A stretch of 64,000 nucleotides of DNA from Hormiphora californensis (GCA_020137815.1 CM035359.1:7866882-7930881); one strand, 5' to 3'; shown: positions 1-20,713, counted from the first letter of the stretch. The notes: a model not told the origin generated them from the sequence alone. Numbers and translations are program-made.

Positions 1-453
1 CTCAGGGTTATGCACAGTAGCCTTTTTTACAAAAGCATTGAAAAAGAGTAGCAATCTCATGCTTTGGACTTTGGAGCTCTGAAATGTATCCGGTGTTTTT
101 GAATCTTTTGATGGCCGTTGATTTTGGCGTCGACAGGTGTATCTCACTACTCCTAGCCTAACAGAACAACTTACAAAAGTGCGGATACTTTTGTCCCGTG
201 ATGGACGATGGTATATAGGCCTGTGCGGCGCCGCCACATGTATTTTGATTGGGTTGTTAGCACTCATGCCGTGCGGTTATGTTAACCTGCACAGCTCTTC
301 ACACGTCTTTTGATACCAACTTACTCGAGTACTTTTTGTAAGTTGGTCCTTAATTCCTAGCTAAATCGATTCATGATTGGATTAAACTTAGTGCAGCTTA
401 ATTCTAACATGCAATTGGACACACCGACTTACAGAAACCAATGCACCATGATT
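1..453. other. No recognisable gene
   Basis: I see no convincing exon on either strand. It should contain intron or further exons of the minus-strand CCP-like gene, whose last identified exon ends at 925 with a donor, but the only acceptor candidate I tested (near 290) leads straight into a stop. Confidence 0.4.
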
Positions 454-457
454 CTCC

Positions 458-547
<90 letters not shown>

Positions 548-553
548 CTCTCC
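454..553. repeat. (CT)n microsatellite
   Basis: Nearly pure CT dinucleotides with a few CTAT interruptions. The short ORF spelled here (runs of S and L) is an artefact of the repeat. Confidence 0.95.
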
Positions 554-609
554 CCTTCAGAAAACAATGCTTCTGTAATAGTAAATTTGCAACTATCTCG
601 CCTCAGTAA

Positions 610-879
610 GGGGAAACTCTAACTGAATGGCATCCCATTAATGGGATCCCATCAACAGTAAAACTCTAACTGATAATGGACCACAGTGATGGTTCTTTCT
701 CTGTATTCTCTCTGTGTGCGCGCCCGTGCCCGGGCATGCTCAATGTACTGATTGATTGATTGATTGACTGCCTACAGAGAGAATACAGAGAAAGAACCAT
801 CACTGTGGTCCATTATCAGTTAGAGTTTTACTGTTGATGGGATCCCATTAATGGGATGCCATTCAGTTAGAGTTTCCCC
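610..879. mobile_element. PIF/Harbinger-type MITE, copy 1
   Basis: A 270-bp foldback element with long inverted arms beginning GGGGAAACTCTAACTG and flanked by a 3-bp duplication TAA (607-609 and 880-882). A TAA/TTA target duplication is the hallmark of PIF/Harbinger elements. It carries no ORF. It lies just beyond the last identified exon of the CCP-like gene. Copies occur at 22229-22627 and, diverged, at 37287-37542. Confidence 0.8.
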
Positions 880-924
880 TAACGAAGAAACATATACAAA
901 ATATACAATACCAAGACTACTTAC

Positions 925-9434
<8,510 letters not shown>

Positions 9435-9436
9435 AG

Positions 9437-10444
9437 AGAGAGTTAGAGAGAGCAGTTTTGTGACAAGTCTATTGCGAGATTTCTTAGAACTGGACAGCTG
9501 ATGGCGATGGTGGCCACACAGATCACCAAATTAAGAGGGTGCATAACAAGGGGAGGGGGCCATTGGAGAGGACATGTGTCGTCAATATCACCCTGAGTGC
9601 CAAACAAGCAATTGAAACTGCACTATGTTAAAGTCGAGTAGCAAAACTACTCCCCCGATACTGCTTTGCAGGTACGCTGCTCCTGCAGGCATACAGATAC
9701 TAATTGTTGAGTAAATACTATCTGGTTGAATAACAATTTCAAGATCTAGATCTAAAATAAACCTCCGATATTTTTTAATCCCTACTACCCTCCACCCGCC
9801 CCGAACCGCCCCGCCCACCACCAATATATACATACTAAACAAAACTGTGGACTGAGAACACATCCTTGCTAGTTCAGCCTTCTAACCTAATCGGACTTAG
9901 TTGGTCCTAATCAGACAGATAGGTACGTACAATACCCGTCCTGCCACTTATAATGCAATGTAAACCTACCATTTGCCAGACCAATTCAAGATACTATAAT
10001 ACTATAATAATGAAACCCCAAACACCTAATATGCGGGTGACCTTAAATCCTAAAAACGGAGGCAAAACCTCGTACAATAACCTATGTAAAACGATAATAA
10101 ACCACACCGCGGTAGCTATCAAGCTAATCGAGACTAAAGAATATAAAGCGACATCCCCTCTTGTCGCAGGGGGATAGAGCCACGGAGCCAAAAATCACAG
10201 AAAGAAGAATCAAGATTCTGCGACTCTCGAAGGAGATCCAAGACTCAGGAAAGAAGAACCAAGATCCTGCGACTCTCTCTAAGGAGTTTAGCCTCCCGAA
10301 CCCGAAGCCACCTATAATGGAACCTGTCCTGTGGTCAGTTCCTGATGGTGGGGGAGGGGAGGGGGGCTATTCTCCTAGTGCCGGCGAAATCGCTTTGCGA
10401 TAGTCCCTTGTGGGCTTGCCGTTGGCAAGCCCAGGCACTCCGTA
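9437..10444. other. No recognisable gene
   Basis: Unique-looking sequence. A short internal duplication (AAGATTCTGCGACTCTC / AAGATCCTGCGACTCTC near 10210-10280) is the only structure noticed. Short ORFs here look random. Confidence 0.4.
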
Positions 10445-10463
10445 GATAGATAGATAGATAGAT
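10445..10463. repeat. (GATA)n microsatellite
   Basis: Four to five GATA units directly before the foldback hairpin at 10466. Confidence 0.9.
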
Positions 10464-10465
10464 GT

Positions 10466-10691
10466 TAAAGTCGGATTTTTTGAAACTGTCACCCCCCTGG
10501 GTATTTTCAAAATTCGTAAATGACCATAAATCCGGTTCCTGACGAGATAGAGACTTGAAATTTGGAGGTTACGAAGATCTTGCTAAGTTCTTCCAAACCT
10601 CCAAATTTCAAGTTTCTATCTTATCAGGAACCGGAGATATGGCAAATTTTGTTATTTCAGGGGGGTGACAGTTTCAAAAAATCCGACTTTA
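10466..10691. mobile_element. 226-bp hairpin MITE
   Basis: Inverted ends of about 31 bp beginning TAAAGTCGGATTTTTTGAAA and continuing to CACCCCC, plus a second internal inverted pair (GACTTGAAATTTGGAGGTT / inverse). A half-copy of the terminus is at 1354-1390. The target duplication is ambiguous. Confidence 0.7.
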
Positions 10692-10800
10692 TGTACTATG
10701 AGTTGTGTCGCTGTGAACCGAAGTTCAAACTCTCAATATTTTTCACTGAGCTGGCGAGCGCAAAGGTTACCATCCCCAAGCGCTGCGAGAAACGCAGTTA

Positions 10801-12283
10801 TACACGGTGTCCTGGAAGGAGGTTTTACCTCGCCTAGAGTAACCCGAGAAGTTACGGAGCCTACCCCACGTATTTTTTGACGTAGAATCCGAAAAACATA
10901 AAATTAAAATCCGGTCATGTGCCGTTTTTGCGTAAAACGGCAAAAACTGTTATTTTTAGCAATTTTCGACTTTTTCCGTATTTCAGAGGTTCTAGTAAAT
11001 CCCCCTTAAAAGATACGGTCTTGAGAATTTTCACAAATAAAAAAAATCAATTTGCTACAGATTGGTCTTGGGTTTGTGTGATTTGGTCAAAAACTCTCGT
11101 TACTGTGGCCCCTTAAAGATGTCTACTCTGCCAACACGTTTTTGGCTCCTGTGGCCACAGTTGTGGATCAAAATAAGAATTAGTATACACCAAAATTTGC
11201 GTCTTCTCAAGGCGAACAACCTGGTTTTTACGAAATTTGATTTCATGCAGGCGTTCAAAAATTACAGCCGAAAAACTGGTACAGTAGATTTCGGAAATAT
11301 CCCTACTTCAACAAACCCTAATCCAGGTAAGATTTCGGGAAAATACACATTTTCGTACATAAAAATGAAGCTCAGACAAATGCCAACGTGATGCAAAAAA
11401 CGGGAAGTGTCTAACTTTTTTGTTTAGACGTTATAGCCAAAATAAAAGTGCTTATATTTGCCTTGAAAACACCCTCTAAAAGCCCTGAAAAACAGCAAAT
11501 CTGTCTAAAATTGCAATACGAATAAAATTTCACCTCTGGTGCACCAACCTAGCCCCCTGTGGACAAAATTTGTTTGAAATTGTCAGAATTTGTCTAAAAG
11601 TATGGTTTTTAAAGTGTATTTTAAAGGCAAATATAAGCACTTTTATTTTGGCTATAACGTCTAAACGAAATAAGTTAGACACTTCCCGTTTTTTGCATCA
11701 CATTTGTCTGAGCTTCATTTTCATGTACGACAATGTGTATTTTTCCGAAATCTTACCTGGATTAGGGTTTGTTGAAGTAGGGATATTTCCGAAATCCACT
11801 GTACCAGTTTTTCGGCTGTAATTTTTGAACGCCTGCATGAAATCAAATTTCGTAAAAACCAGGTTGTTTGCCTTGAGAAGACGCGAATTTTGGTGTATAC
11901 TAATTCTTATTTTGGTCCACAACTGTGGCGACAGGAGCCAAAAACGTGTTTGCAGAGTAGACATCTTTAAGGGGCCACAGTAACGAGAGTTTTCGACCAA
12001 ATCACACAAACCCAAGACCAATCTGTAGCAAATTGATTATATTTTATTGGTGAAAATTCTCAAGACCGTATCTTTTAAGGGGGATTTCCTAGAACCTCTG
12101 AAATACGGAAAAAGTCGAAAATTGCTAAAAATAACAGTTTTTGCCGTTTTACGCAAAAACGGCACATGACCGGATTTTAATTTTATGTTTTTCGGATTCT
12201 ACGTCAAAAAATACGTGGGGTAGGGTCCGTAACTTCTCGGGTTACTCTAGGCGAGGTAAAACCTCCTTCTAGGACACCGTGTA
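10801..12283. mobile_element. 1.48-kb palindromic element, mariner-like by TA target
   Basis: Two arms of about 740 bp are near-perfect inverted copies meeting near 11542. The termini read TACACGGTGTCCT and its inverse and are flanked by TA (10799-10800 and 12284-12285), as for Tc1/mariner elements. Short ORFs in the two arms (11062-11391 plus, 11698-12021 minus) are mirror images and not convincing genes. No transposase was found. Confidence 0.75.
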
Positions 12284-12319
12284 TACGTTTTATGGATGTT
12301 TTGGCTGAAACCCCAGATT

Positions 12320-12770
12320 TCAGAAGGCTATTATAGCGTCGCTCTCTATTATCCGGGCTGAATTCAGTGTGAATCCGATATCAGGGTGCCTCTCCAGTAC
12401 TGTCCACATACAGTAATCATTAATCAAGCACAATAATAAACAGGTGACGTGTGGCGCTAGAATATCCCCTTGCAACACCCCGGACCTGACTACCTGAGCT
12501 CTTGTATTACTGTACATCCACTGGATGTGGTCGATGATATTCCCTGGGATGCCATATGCCGGCTTATGGCATGAGGACTTTGATCATGCGCTTCCGGTTA
12601 ATAGAATCGAAGGCGTTAACAAAATCCAAGAAGGCTACTGCCAGTGGTAGTTGTTTGGTTATAGTAGCTCCTTCGATGAGTCTTCTAAGCGTGATGATGT
12701 GACTGACTGTGGACCGTTCCTCTCTAAAATCGTTCTAGGAATCGAGCAAAACAGTCTCGATGTAAGGCCC
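12320..12770 (-). pseudogene. Decayed LINE reverse-transcriptase fragment
   Basis: On the minus strand, with frameshifts, the motifs AVAFLDFVNAFDSINRKRM and then SGVLQGDILAPH appear in order. They correspond to the catalytic A block and the GxxQGxxLSP block of reverse transcriptase. The copy lacks a continuous frame and both ends. It abuts the mirror element ending at 12283. Confidence 0.75.
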
Positions 12771-12807
12771 TATCCGGTGAAGATTCATGGCAATTTCTCA
12801 TTTGCCG

Positions 12808-13825
12808 CATACGGCGTCTAGACGGTGTCTAGACGGTATACCGTCTGGACGGGTTTCGGTGAAATCAGCTAAAAACGGTACCGAAATTGCTTGAGTCGGG
12901 TTATAGACGGTATCAGACGGTCTCTAGACGGGTTATAGACGGTATCAGACGGTGTTGCGACGGTATCAGACGGTCTCTAGACGGTGTCTAGACGGTACCG
13001 TCCCGGTGTCTAGACGGTGTCTGGACGGTGTCTAGACGGTATCCGTCCGAAGTTGAGACTGAAAATTGTACCAGACGTTGAGACGGACTTTTAGAACTCC
13101 GTCTGTATTTCAGACGGAGTTTTAAAAGTACGTCTCAACGCAGTCTAAAGGAAAATCGATGAAAGTACCGTCTAGACAACGTCTCAACTGAAACCGGTCA
13201 ACATACCATCTAAACAACGTCTAGACAACGTCTAAACAGAATCTCGCGATTCAGTTTCAAATACCGTCTAGACAACTTCTCCAGCAATTTCGATACGAAT
13301 ACCGTCTAAACAACGTCTAGACAACGTCTTAAGCGAATTCGATACAGATACGGAGCAATTCTAATTGGTGATGAATGTGTGCCTTTTTGATAATGAAAAT
13401 GATGTACAGTTGGACCTCGATTTATTTGAAGTTGGGTACGAAAATTACCGGGAGGATAACCCCTTTCCCGTCCCCGAGCATCGCGGTACGACTGTGCTGG
13501 TTAAACACATATACATGTGTAATTTTCATTCAATAGGCACACATCTACCACTAATTCCAACTGGCATGGGTAATCCAGAATGGTCTTCGAAAACGGTCGA
13601 GTCTAGACATCATAATTATTTGAGACGTTGTCTAGACGTTGTTTAGACGGTATTAGTATCGAAATTGATGGAGAAGTTGTCTAGACGGTATTTGAAACTG
13701 AATCGCGAGATTCTGTTTAGACGTTGTCTAGACGTTGTTTAGACGGTATGTTGACCGGTTTCAGTTGAGACGTTGTCTAGACGGTACTTTCATTGATTTT
13801 CCTTTAGACTGAAATACAGACGGAG
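12808..13825. repeat. GTCTAGAC-rich tandem field with inverted arms
   Basis: More than a dozen GTCTAGAC or near-identical octamers occur in GTCTAGACGGT and GTCTAGACAACGTC contexts. The portion 13099-13345 is inverted at 13617-13825, forming a foldback with a loop of about 270 bp. The loop's short ORF (13365-13646) runs into the right arm and is not convincing. This may be a foldback transposon of tandem-repeat type. Confidence 0.75.
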
Positions 13826-13971
13826 AGGTCCCACAAGCACCGCACTACCAAACTTGAGTTCCTCATTTGAAACCCCGTCCATTCCTGGACAAATTAATGA
13901 CGTCAAAAATGAAATTTTCGTAATTTTGCGACCGGCTCTACTTCATCTACTTCATATACATCATACTATTA

Positions 13972-14165
13972 TTAAGGGTACGCCGACCGAAATTTTTTTT
14001 CGAGTGCAGGGAAATCTCTCACCGTAGGGTTGTAGGCCATACCAAGGAGACCTCAAATATGCAATTTTAGCCCTTAAGTCGAATTCATATTTTTGCTACA
14101 GCTGTTTAAAAAATGTCCTGTAAATACGCTTTTGGCATCTCACAAATTTTTTTTAAAGATAGGAG
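13972..14165 (+). repeat. Dispersed repeat related to 31328-31510
   Basis: Starts AAGGGTACGCCGACC, followed by a T-run, CGAGTGCAGGGAAATCTCTC and TAGGGTTGTAGGCCAT. The same order recurs in the same orientation at 31328-31510. Confidence 0.75.
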
Positions 14166-14280
14166 CATGAAAATTTGGAAAATAGGGAAATCCTGTGTAA
14201 CGTTTTATACCTTACAGTCCGTCATACACATTTCTATATGGAATTTTGTGCTCGTATTTTCTGTCAGAATCTGTATAACA

Positions 14281-14430
14281 CGCACGTGAATTTGAGCCGC
14301 GGCGCGGCGCATCTGCACGTGCGGGTTTTCAAGAGAGAGTGAGAGACAAACGTACAACGTTAATGTGCGTCTCTCTCTTTAATCTCGCACGTGAATTTGA
14401 GCCGCGGCGCGGCGCATCTGCACGTGCGGT
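14281..14430. repeat. GC-rich 43-bp direct repeat with CACGTG ends
   Basis: Two almost identical blocks, about 105 bp apart, run from GCACGTGAATTTGAGCCGC to CATCTGCACGTGC around a CGCGGCGCGGCGC core. A GAGAGAGTGAGAGAC / GTCTCTCTCTTT inverted pair lies between them. A diverged relative is near 36060-36170. Confidence 0.7.
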
Positions 14431-14851
14431 TCTTCCAGATATAAATTCCAAATAGAAATCCCAGATAGAAATTCCAAATAAAAATGTGTATGACGCCGTG
14501 TTATATGGCGTTTAGCACGTGCAGGTTTAGAGGTGGACTGTGGAGTACTATTGGAGTGGGGCCAGGGGTCGGAGCCGTTGCCAATGGCTGTAGCTACTAT
14601 ACTGCACGTGCACGTGCATTTGATCTTGCTTTAGTTTGTGTCACTGCATTGTTCCAGCTAATATGCTCTCTTCAACAACTGTTGATATACGACAGCGACA
14701 ATTGGAGTTATTCACGCAAGATCTCACCGCCATTCTCTACTTTTCCATACACCGAGGGCCGAGGGGTTTAAATGCAGCAACACCAAAAGAAGTGCAGAGA
14801 GAACGAACAAGACGTTAGAGGTTAAACAGAACCGATGATCAATCTCAGAGA

Positions 14852-15058
14852 TTAAGGCAGATGAATACTGCAAACAGACGAAATAGTAAGTTCTTTTGTA
14901 ACTTTGATCGCCTGATCATCATCTGACGTTCTGAAACCAGAAACTCGCAGCGATCCCGCCTGAGCTCCTTCTACGGTACCGTAACTTAAGATGGGATAGT
15001 GCATGTCATTAGTTAGACTGATGATGTCAGTGTTCCCTAATCCAGCTACCAATACCAG
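14852..15058 (-). pseudogene. Possible coding fragment of unknown family
   Basis: The minus strand is open for about 69 codons with an amino-acid composition like a folded protein (segments NTDIISLTND, AGSLRVSGFR and TSDDDQAIKV). No partner exon or clear family is visible, and an alternative acceptor lies inside it. It may be a remnant of a mobile-element gene or chance. Confidence 0.25.
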
Positions 15059-15146
15059 TTCCCCGAAATTCGCCCGTAGGGCGAACGGGTTTACTAGTGG
15101 GTATTAATGTACCAAAACAATTATGCAAATTTTAAAACTAATTGAA

Positions 15147-15298
15147 ATTAGTAGGCCGGAAAGGTTGCCCTATTATTTGAGCTACCTTTGGCACCAGTAA
15201 ATTCGCTTTTGAAGATAGACGAAGCATCAGTTAGGTCCGTGGTTGTCAAGGTGGCAAAGGTAGCTCAAATAATAGGGCAATCTTTCCGGTCTACTAAT
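15147..15298. mobile_element. 152-bp hairpin MITE
   Basis: Termini ATTAGTAGGCCGGAAAG and inverse, extending into long pairing (CCCTATTATTTGAGCTACC / inverse). No ORF. The target duplication is not resolved. Confidence 0.65.
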
Positions 15299-15639
15299 TT
15301 AGTTTTGGCATAACAAATTTAAATGTTATTTGATAAATTGACATAACAGAACGAGCACACTCTGTTAGGGTTCAGAAGAGCAACTCTAAGTAGTACTACT
15401 AAGTATACGAATCTGAGATGAACTTTTCAATATTCCACCTAGCTCTATTATAGGTATCTATAATAATTAGTAGCAGTTATGGCAGCAATTATACTTGAGA
15501 AGCGATCCAGTGCTTTTACATATTATATGGTGTTTATTTCCCTGAAGTGTGGGACTAGAGAAACGATAATATAAGACTGAAGAAACAATTTCAGATCGAC
15601 ATGTACTTGAACAGATGACTTAGTGCATGGCACCGTGGG

Positions 15640-15644
<5 letters not shown>

Positions 15645-15704
<60 letters not shown>

Positions 15705-15705
15705 A

Positions 15706-15761
<56 letters not shown>

Positions 15762-15800
15762 CCCTCTCTCTCTCTCTCTCTCTATCCCCCTCTCTCTTTC
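15645..15800. repeat. (CT)n microsatellite
   Basis: About 155 bp of CT with CTAT and CCCC interruptions. Confidence 0.95.
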
Positions 15801-15897
15801 TCCTTGTATCAGATCTGGGGGATCCTAAAACATACACACACTAATTATTAGACTTCTCATGTGAATTCTAATTCTAGCGTACACGACGTATATTACT

Positions 15898-15911
15898 ATA
15901 TATATATATAT
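15898..15911. repeat. (TA)n microsatellite
   Basis: A short alternating TA run. Confidence 0.8.
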
Positions 15912-16106
15912 CGTATGCTTAGGCGTTCGTTTTTAGAACGGGTGTGTGTGTAAGAGAGAAAAAGGTGAGTTCAAACAACTGCCAAGCTTTGAGTAATTAT
16001 TTCCACACTTTATCACACTGTTTCAGTAAACCGCCCTGTACAATTCATTAGACACAATTTGTATAGTGGTTAAATTTAACACTTAAAAGTAAAACGGATG
16101 AAAAAA

Positions 16107-16470
16107 TATACATAACTAGAAAGCCCGTTGAAGTAGAGCACCTGTTGACCCGCTGCACCAATCCGCACGTGCAACCTTCAATCACCTGCTGTGTAGGGGC
16201 TATGGCACCTCCTTGGTAACCCACCTCTATTTGCACGTGTGGATAGGACATCGCCACGACGTTCATTTGCATCTTTTAATTAAGACTAGAAAGCCCATTG
16301 GAGTAAAGCGAATCCCCACGCTCTCCATCCCCCAGGAGCGACCCTCTCACCCGCTGCACCAACCCGCACGTGCAGCCATCAATCACTCGCTGCGTAGGGG
16401 CTATGGCACCTCCTTGGCAATCCCTTCTATTTGCACGTGTGGATAGGTCATCACCACGCCACGCATTTGC
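16107..16470. repeat. CACGTG-pair repeat family, two tandem partial units
   Basis: Two units in direct order share AGAAAGCCC, CGCACGTGCA, CTATGGCACCTCCTTGG, TATTTGCACGTGTGGATAG and a CATTTGC block. The same core recurs in both orientations at 26697-28985 and 46722-49945. Confidence 0.75.
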
Positions 16471-16565
16471 TACTAAAATATTAAAGATTTGTTCTATACT
16501 GTTTGAGTGATATATAAATGATCCGAAATGTCTGTCCCGCCTTCATGTTAGAAATGAAAGGTTGG

Positions 16566-16612
16566 CGGGGAAACATAGAATTATGAAACATAATGCAGTT
16601 AATCTTGTTAAA
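16566..16612. repeat. Dispersed imperfect-palindrome motif, copy 3
   Basis: GGGGAAACATAGAATTATG followed by CATAATGCAGTTAATCTTG. Confidence 0.55.
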
Positions 16613-16702
16613 AAGGGGGTCGAGCGAGGCAATCTGATATCGGATGTAACTGCAGATTTTAGCATGACACTTTGATCTCATAAAGATTATATAATCGATT
16701 AA

Positions 16703-19265
16703 CCCATTAGTGCCCAGATATCGAAATTTTTGAAGAATTTTTCCAATTTTTTGGGAATAGTACCCTAGTAGCACCAATATGGTAAGTTGAAAAGCAGAAG
16801 TCTCTATCTTATCGGGAAGTGCTTAAAACAACCTGTTGCGAAAACGCATCACTGGTACGTCCCATTTTCGCAACACTTTTCAAAGTCGTTTTACAGCTAA
16901 AATTCTAATGCAATCATTTTAAAATTTCACTTAACAGACTTCAATCTATTATGAAAATAATTTGTGATATCTAGTTTTTGTCTCTGGGCAAGTTTAAATT
17001 TCGTTGTGTTTTCGCAACAACATTCGGAGCCTGTTTACAGCTAAAAATTCGATAATTTTTTTCCAATTAAGTTATTAATGGCTTTCTAGCAATAGTGGAA
17101 ATAGTTTGTGATAGTCAGATTTAAGCTTGGGGCAGCTTAGAGTTTCGTTGCGTTTTCGCAACACCTCATTCAACAGCAAATCTGGCCATCTCGTACAGTG
17201 TTTTTGATTTCTATACTACTGAGCAGCACCGTAAAGGTCTTACTACGGTATCTACGGGAAATTTGAACGAAATCAGAAAGGTTGCGTTTCCGCAACATGC
17301 AAAAATGTCAGCAAATAGTGCCACCCTCACACCAATATAATTTCATTATGAAATAACGGATAAATTATCACTAAACTTGATTTGAACAGACATTGGGTGA
17401 ATCATATCGATGTTGGAAGGTGGGAGATCATGTTGGATTAGAAAAGAAGGTAAATATTTGTAAATGTGACCGAAAATTTATGAAAATATAGTGTTTGTGG
17501 GGGTATAGCCACTTTCAAGACCAGTGGGCATGTCCTTAGCCATTCTGTGTGTCACATAATCATTATGTATACTCAATGGGTGCTCCCTGGCACTCACTAG
17601 GGCATCCTGAGCACTCTCTAAGTCGTCCCTGGCGCTCCCTGAGTCTTCCCGATGACACCCTGAGTCATTCCTTGAGCTGTCTAAGGTGTTTCCTGAGTCT
17701 TCTTGGATGCTTTTGGCTCATCAGGCGTCCTCTGAGTTGTCCCAGGTGCTTCCCAGAGACTCCTGAGAGCTCTCCGAGCCGCTCTAGATACTCCCTGAAA
17801 AGTCCTGGATACTCCATGAAACGTACTGGGACCTTCAAGGTGCTCCCTGAGTCGCCCAAGGCGCTTTCAGAGACCTCTCAAATGCTCTTTTAGGCGTCCT
17901 GGATGCCCCTTAAGTCGTCCTGAGACCTCCCAGGTACTCCCTGAGTCGTCCAGTGTACTCCTTGAGTCCTCCCACGCTCCCCTGGGTTGTTTCAGGCGCT
18001 CTCTGAGTTGTTGCTGGTGCTCTCTGAGTCGTCCCAGACGATCACTGGGACCTCCTGGGTGCTCCCTTTACCGTTTTGGATGCTGATTTAGTCGTCCTGG
18101 GACATCTCAGGTGCTCCCTGAGTCGTCCAATTTGCTCGAGGAGTCCTCCCACGCTCACCTGGGTTGTTTCAGGCGTTCCCTTAGTTGTTGCTGGTGGTCT
18201 CTGAGTTGTCCCAGACGATCACTGGGACCTCCTGGGTGCTCCCTTTACCGTTTTGGATGCTGATTTGGTCGTCCTGGGACATCTCAGGTGCTCCCTGAGT
18301 CGTCCACTTTGCTCGAGGAGTCCTCCCACGCTCACCTGGGTTGTTTCAGGCGTTCCCTTAGTTGTTGCTGGTGGTCTCTGAGTTGTCCCAGACGATCACT
18401 GGGACCTCCTGGGTGCTCCCTTTGCCATTTTGGGTGCTCCCTAAGTCGTGCCGGGTGCCACTAGCCCGTCCCAGATGTCCCATGAGGTCATAGGTAAGAC
18501 ATATCAAACAATAGAATCGTCAATAACAAGATAAAAATGGCCCAGAGTCATTTATAGTACTAAATTGTTTACTTTATAGATGTTGCGAAAACGCAACGAT
18601 TGGAAACGGTTCATATACCCACTTTCAACCAACCAAAGTTGTAAAATCTGTTTGTTTATTAGCATACTGATGTATAATTTCGCTAAATAACCCACTTAAT
18701 GACTCAGAAACCGGCAGAAACAGCCAAAAAGTGTGTTGCGAAAACGCAACGATAATTTTTTTGAGTTGATTTTTTTGCTTTAATCGTTTTAAAAAAATAT
18801 AAAAAGGCACCAAAAATAGTTCTATAATTTTTATTCATTTTAAATTGCCCCTTAACATGCTTTGAACTCCTCCAATATATGCCCCGTGCCAGTGTAGCGT
18901 TTCCGCAACCCACTTGTTTGAGGCTCTACAGGGCCAACAGGAAATCCGTTTGAGATCTAGTTTTTTTACAGAAACATCTCTGAACATTTCTCTAACTGAT
19001 CAGCTATGTGTCATATCGGTAACTAGTCGAGATATATTACATAAATGCACATTTATGTGCATTAGTCCGAATGCCAGAAATTAGTACTTTTTGATTGATA
19101 ATTACGGAAATTAGGGTCAATTTAGAAAACTTTTTAATGGCTAAAATTTTAGTTCGAACGATTCTCTAGTGATGTGTGGTGGTTACAGCATTTCAAATGC
19201 TCATATCTAGCCGCAGTACGCCTTCAAACCTGGGTTGCGAAAACGCGTCACAGGTCACTAATGGG
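16703..19265. mobile_element. 2.56-kb non-autonomous piggyBac-type element
   Basis: Termini CCCATTAGTG and inverse are flanked on both sides by TTAA (16699-16702 and 19266-19269), the piggyBac target signature with the expected CCC start. There is no transposase-like ORF. The interior holds repeated GTTGCG-N4-CGCAAC palindromes near both ends and a minisatellite in the middle. It therefore depends on a transposase from elsewhere. Confidence 0.75.
17575..18470. repeat. Minisatellite inside the piggyBac-type element
   Basis: Degenerate short units of the type GGTGCTCCCTGAGTCGTCC fill the region. A higher-order unit of about 177 bp is repeated at 18038, 18214 and 18392. The ORFs at 17549-17893 are translated repeat and not a likely gene. 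Confidence 0.8.
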
Positions 19266-19269
19266 TTAA

Positions 19270-20713
19270 TCGATTCTAGATTGTTTCCTTACATATGATT
19301 GCACTTAGGAAAGAATAGCAGTGGGAGAGGCAAGGTTAAAGGAATTGTCAGGTATAATGTAGGTTTGGCACTGCTCTTACTTGATTTACTTGATTTGTTC
19401 ATAAAGCATCTTGGTAGGACAAAATGCAAATCAGGGACTGTGAATGAAATAGCGGGAATGAGAGGGGTGTCAATAAAGTGGCAAGGTTGAGTGTCGGGCT
19501 GAACGTAAGTTTCCCACTTGCACGTGCACAATGCATAGAAATATTAGAAATATATCGTACTGAAAGAATTCAGCCATTGATACAGTAAACTGTGTGCCTA
19601 TAAGTACGTACCTAAATTCATAATCCCATTGAACTGCTCTCTCCTCCCATAAAATAGCATTTCTCTTTGTTGGCATAATGTCAATTTGATATTGAAGTAA
19701 ATTTGTTTCGCTTTGTTTTCCGGTTCTCGGGTTCCCGATAGAGCACTGTTAATGGAATATGATATATTCCTGTATTGGCATAATGTCTATAGCTATCTCC
19801 CCAACTTGGTGAGACACGTGCGAGATGTCTCCCACCTTATCATGATGTGAACGACCCAAAAGGTGAAGATCCAGAGGAAGTAGGTTCCAGGGACGATGCA
19901 GTACGGTTTCTTTATCATTATCAACCTTTAGTAGATCATGAAACTCATCAGAAGCAATGATAACCTGGAGGAATAGGGTTAGTCCGGGGAAAGATTTTTG
20001 GTTTTGACTTTTGTTATGTACATACAACCAATTTTTTCCCTGTTCGTGTGGATGAACGCTTTAGTATGCAGTATCCATGTGTTAATTTTTGTTAAAATTG
20101 TCCCCTCCATTACTGAGATATTTTTGTTACATTGTGAGAATGACGTCACCATATATCAGCCAAAAATTGATTTTTGAGCACAAAATTGATCAGGAAACCC
20201 AGTTTTGAAGTTTGGTCATTAGTTTTACATCCGAATCAATACGTTTTACATCCCTTTGTGTCAGGCAAACCAAGCTTTATGTACGCAAATAATTCTTGTT
20301 ATTTATACACGCACAACAATTTTCTGAAGTTTTTACTTTCAGTTTTTTCTGCTCCAACCTGCACCTAGGCCCATTCGAGATTTGTTTCTTGTAGATTTAA
20401 TGTCTAGAAATCTTCTAGATGCATGTGATGACAGACGGAGCTCAGTTCAGAAGCTTGCAAAGAGATTTAATTTAAATTGATATGTTACCAGTCCCATACG
20501 AGCTATAAGCTATGATCTCTCTTATCTCTCTCCCTCACTTTCTCTCTCTATCCCTCTCTCTCTCACTCTCTTTCTCTTAGTTGAATAAAAATTAAGCTTG
20601 TTCTTGACAATAGCAAGTAACAATTGGAGAAAGCAGGCAGAGAAAACTGAGTTTGCGCCACGGTGATTATAATAAAAGCTCCTACAGCAACATTCTGTCG
20701 CTGTCTCAGCAAT
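19270..20713. other. No recognisable gene
   Basis: No convincing exon. Contains a short interrupted CT stretch (20515-20577) and, near 20100-20165, weak similarity to the interior of the 44021-45212 foldback (ACTGAGATATTTTTGTTA). Confidence 0.4.

Noticed and set aside
10466-10691. Assigning a transposon superfamily to this hairpin
   Set aside because: Flanks allow TA or TGT as duplication depending on where the terminus is placed, so no family was named.
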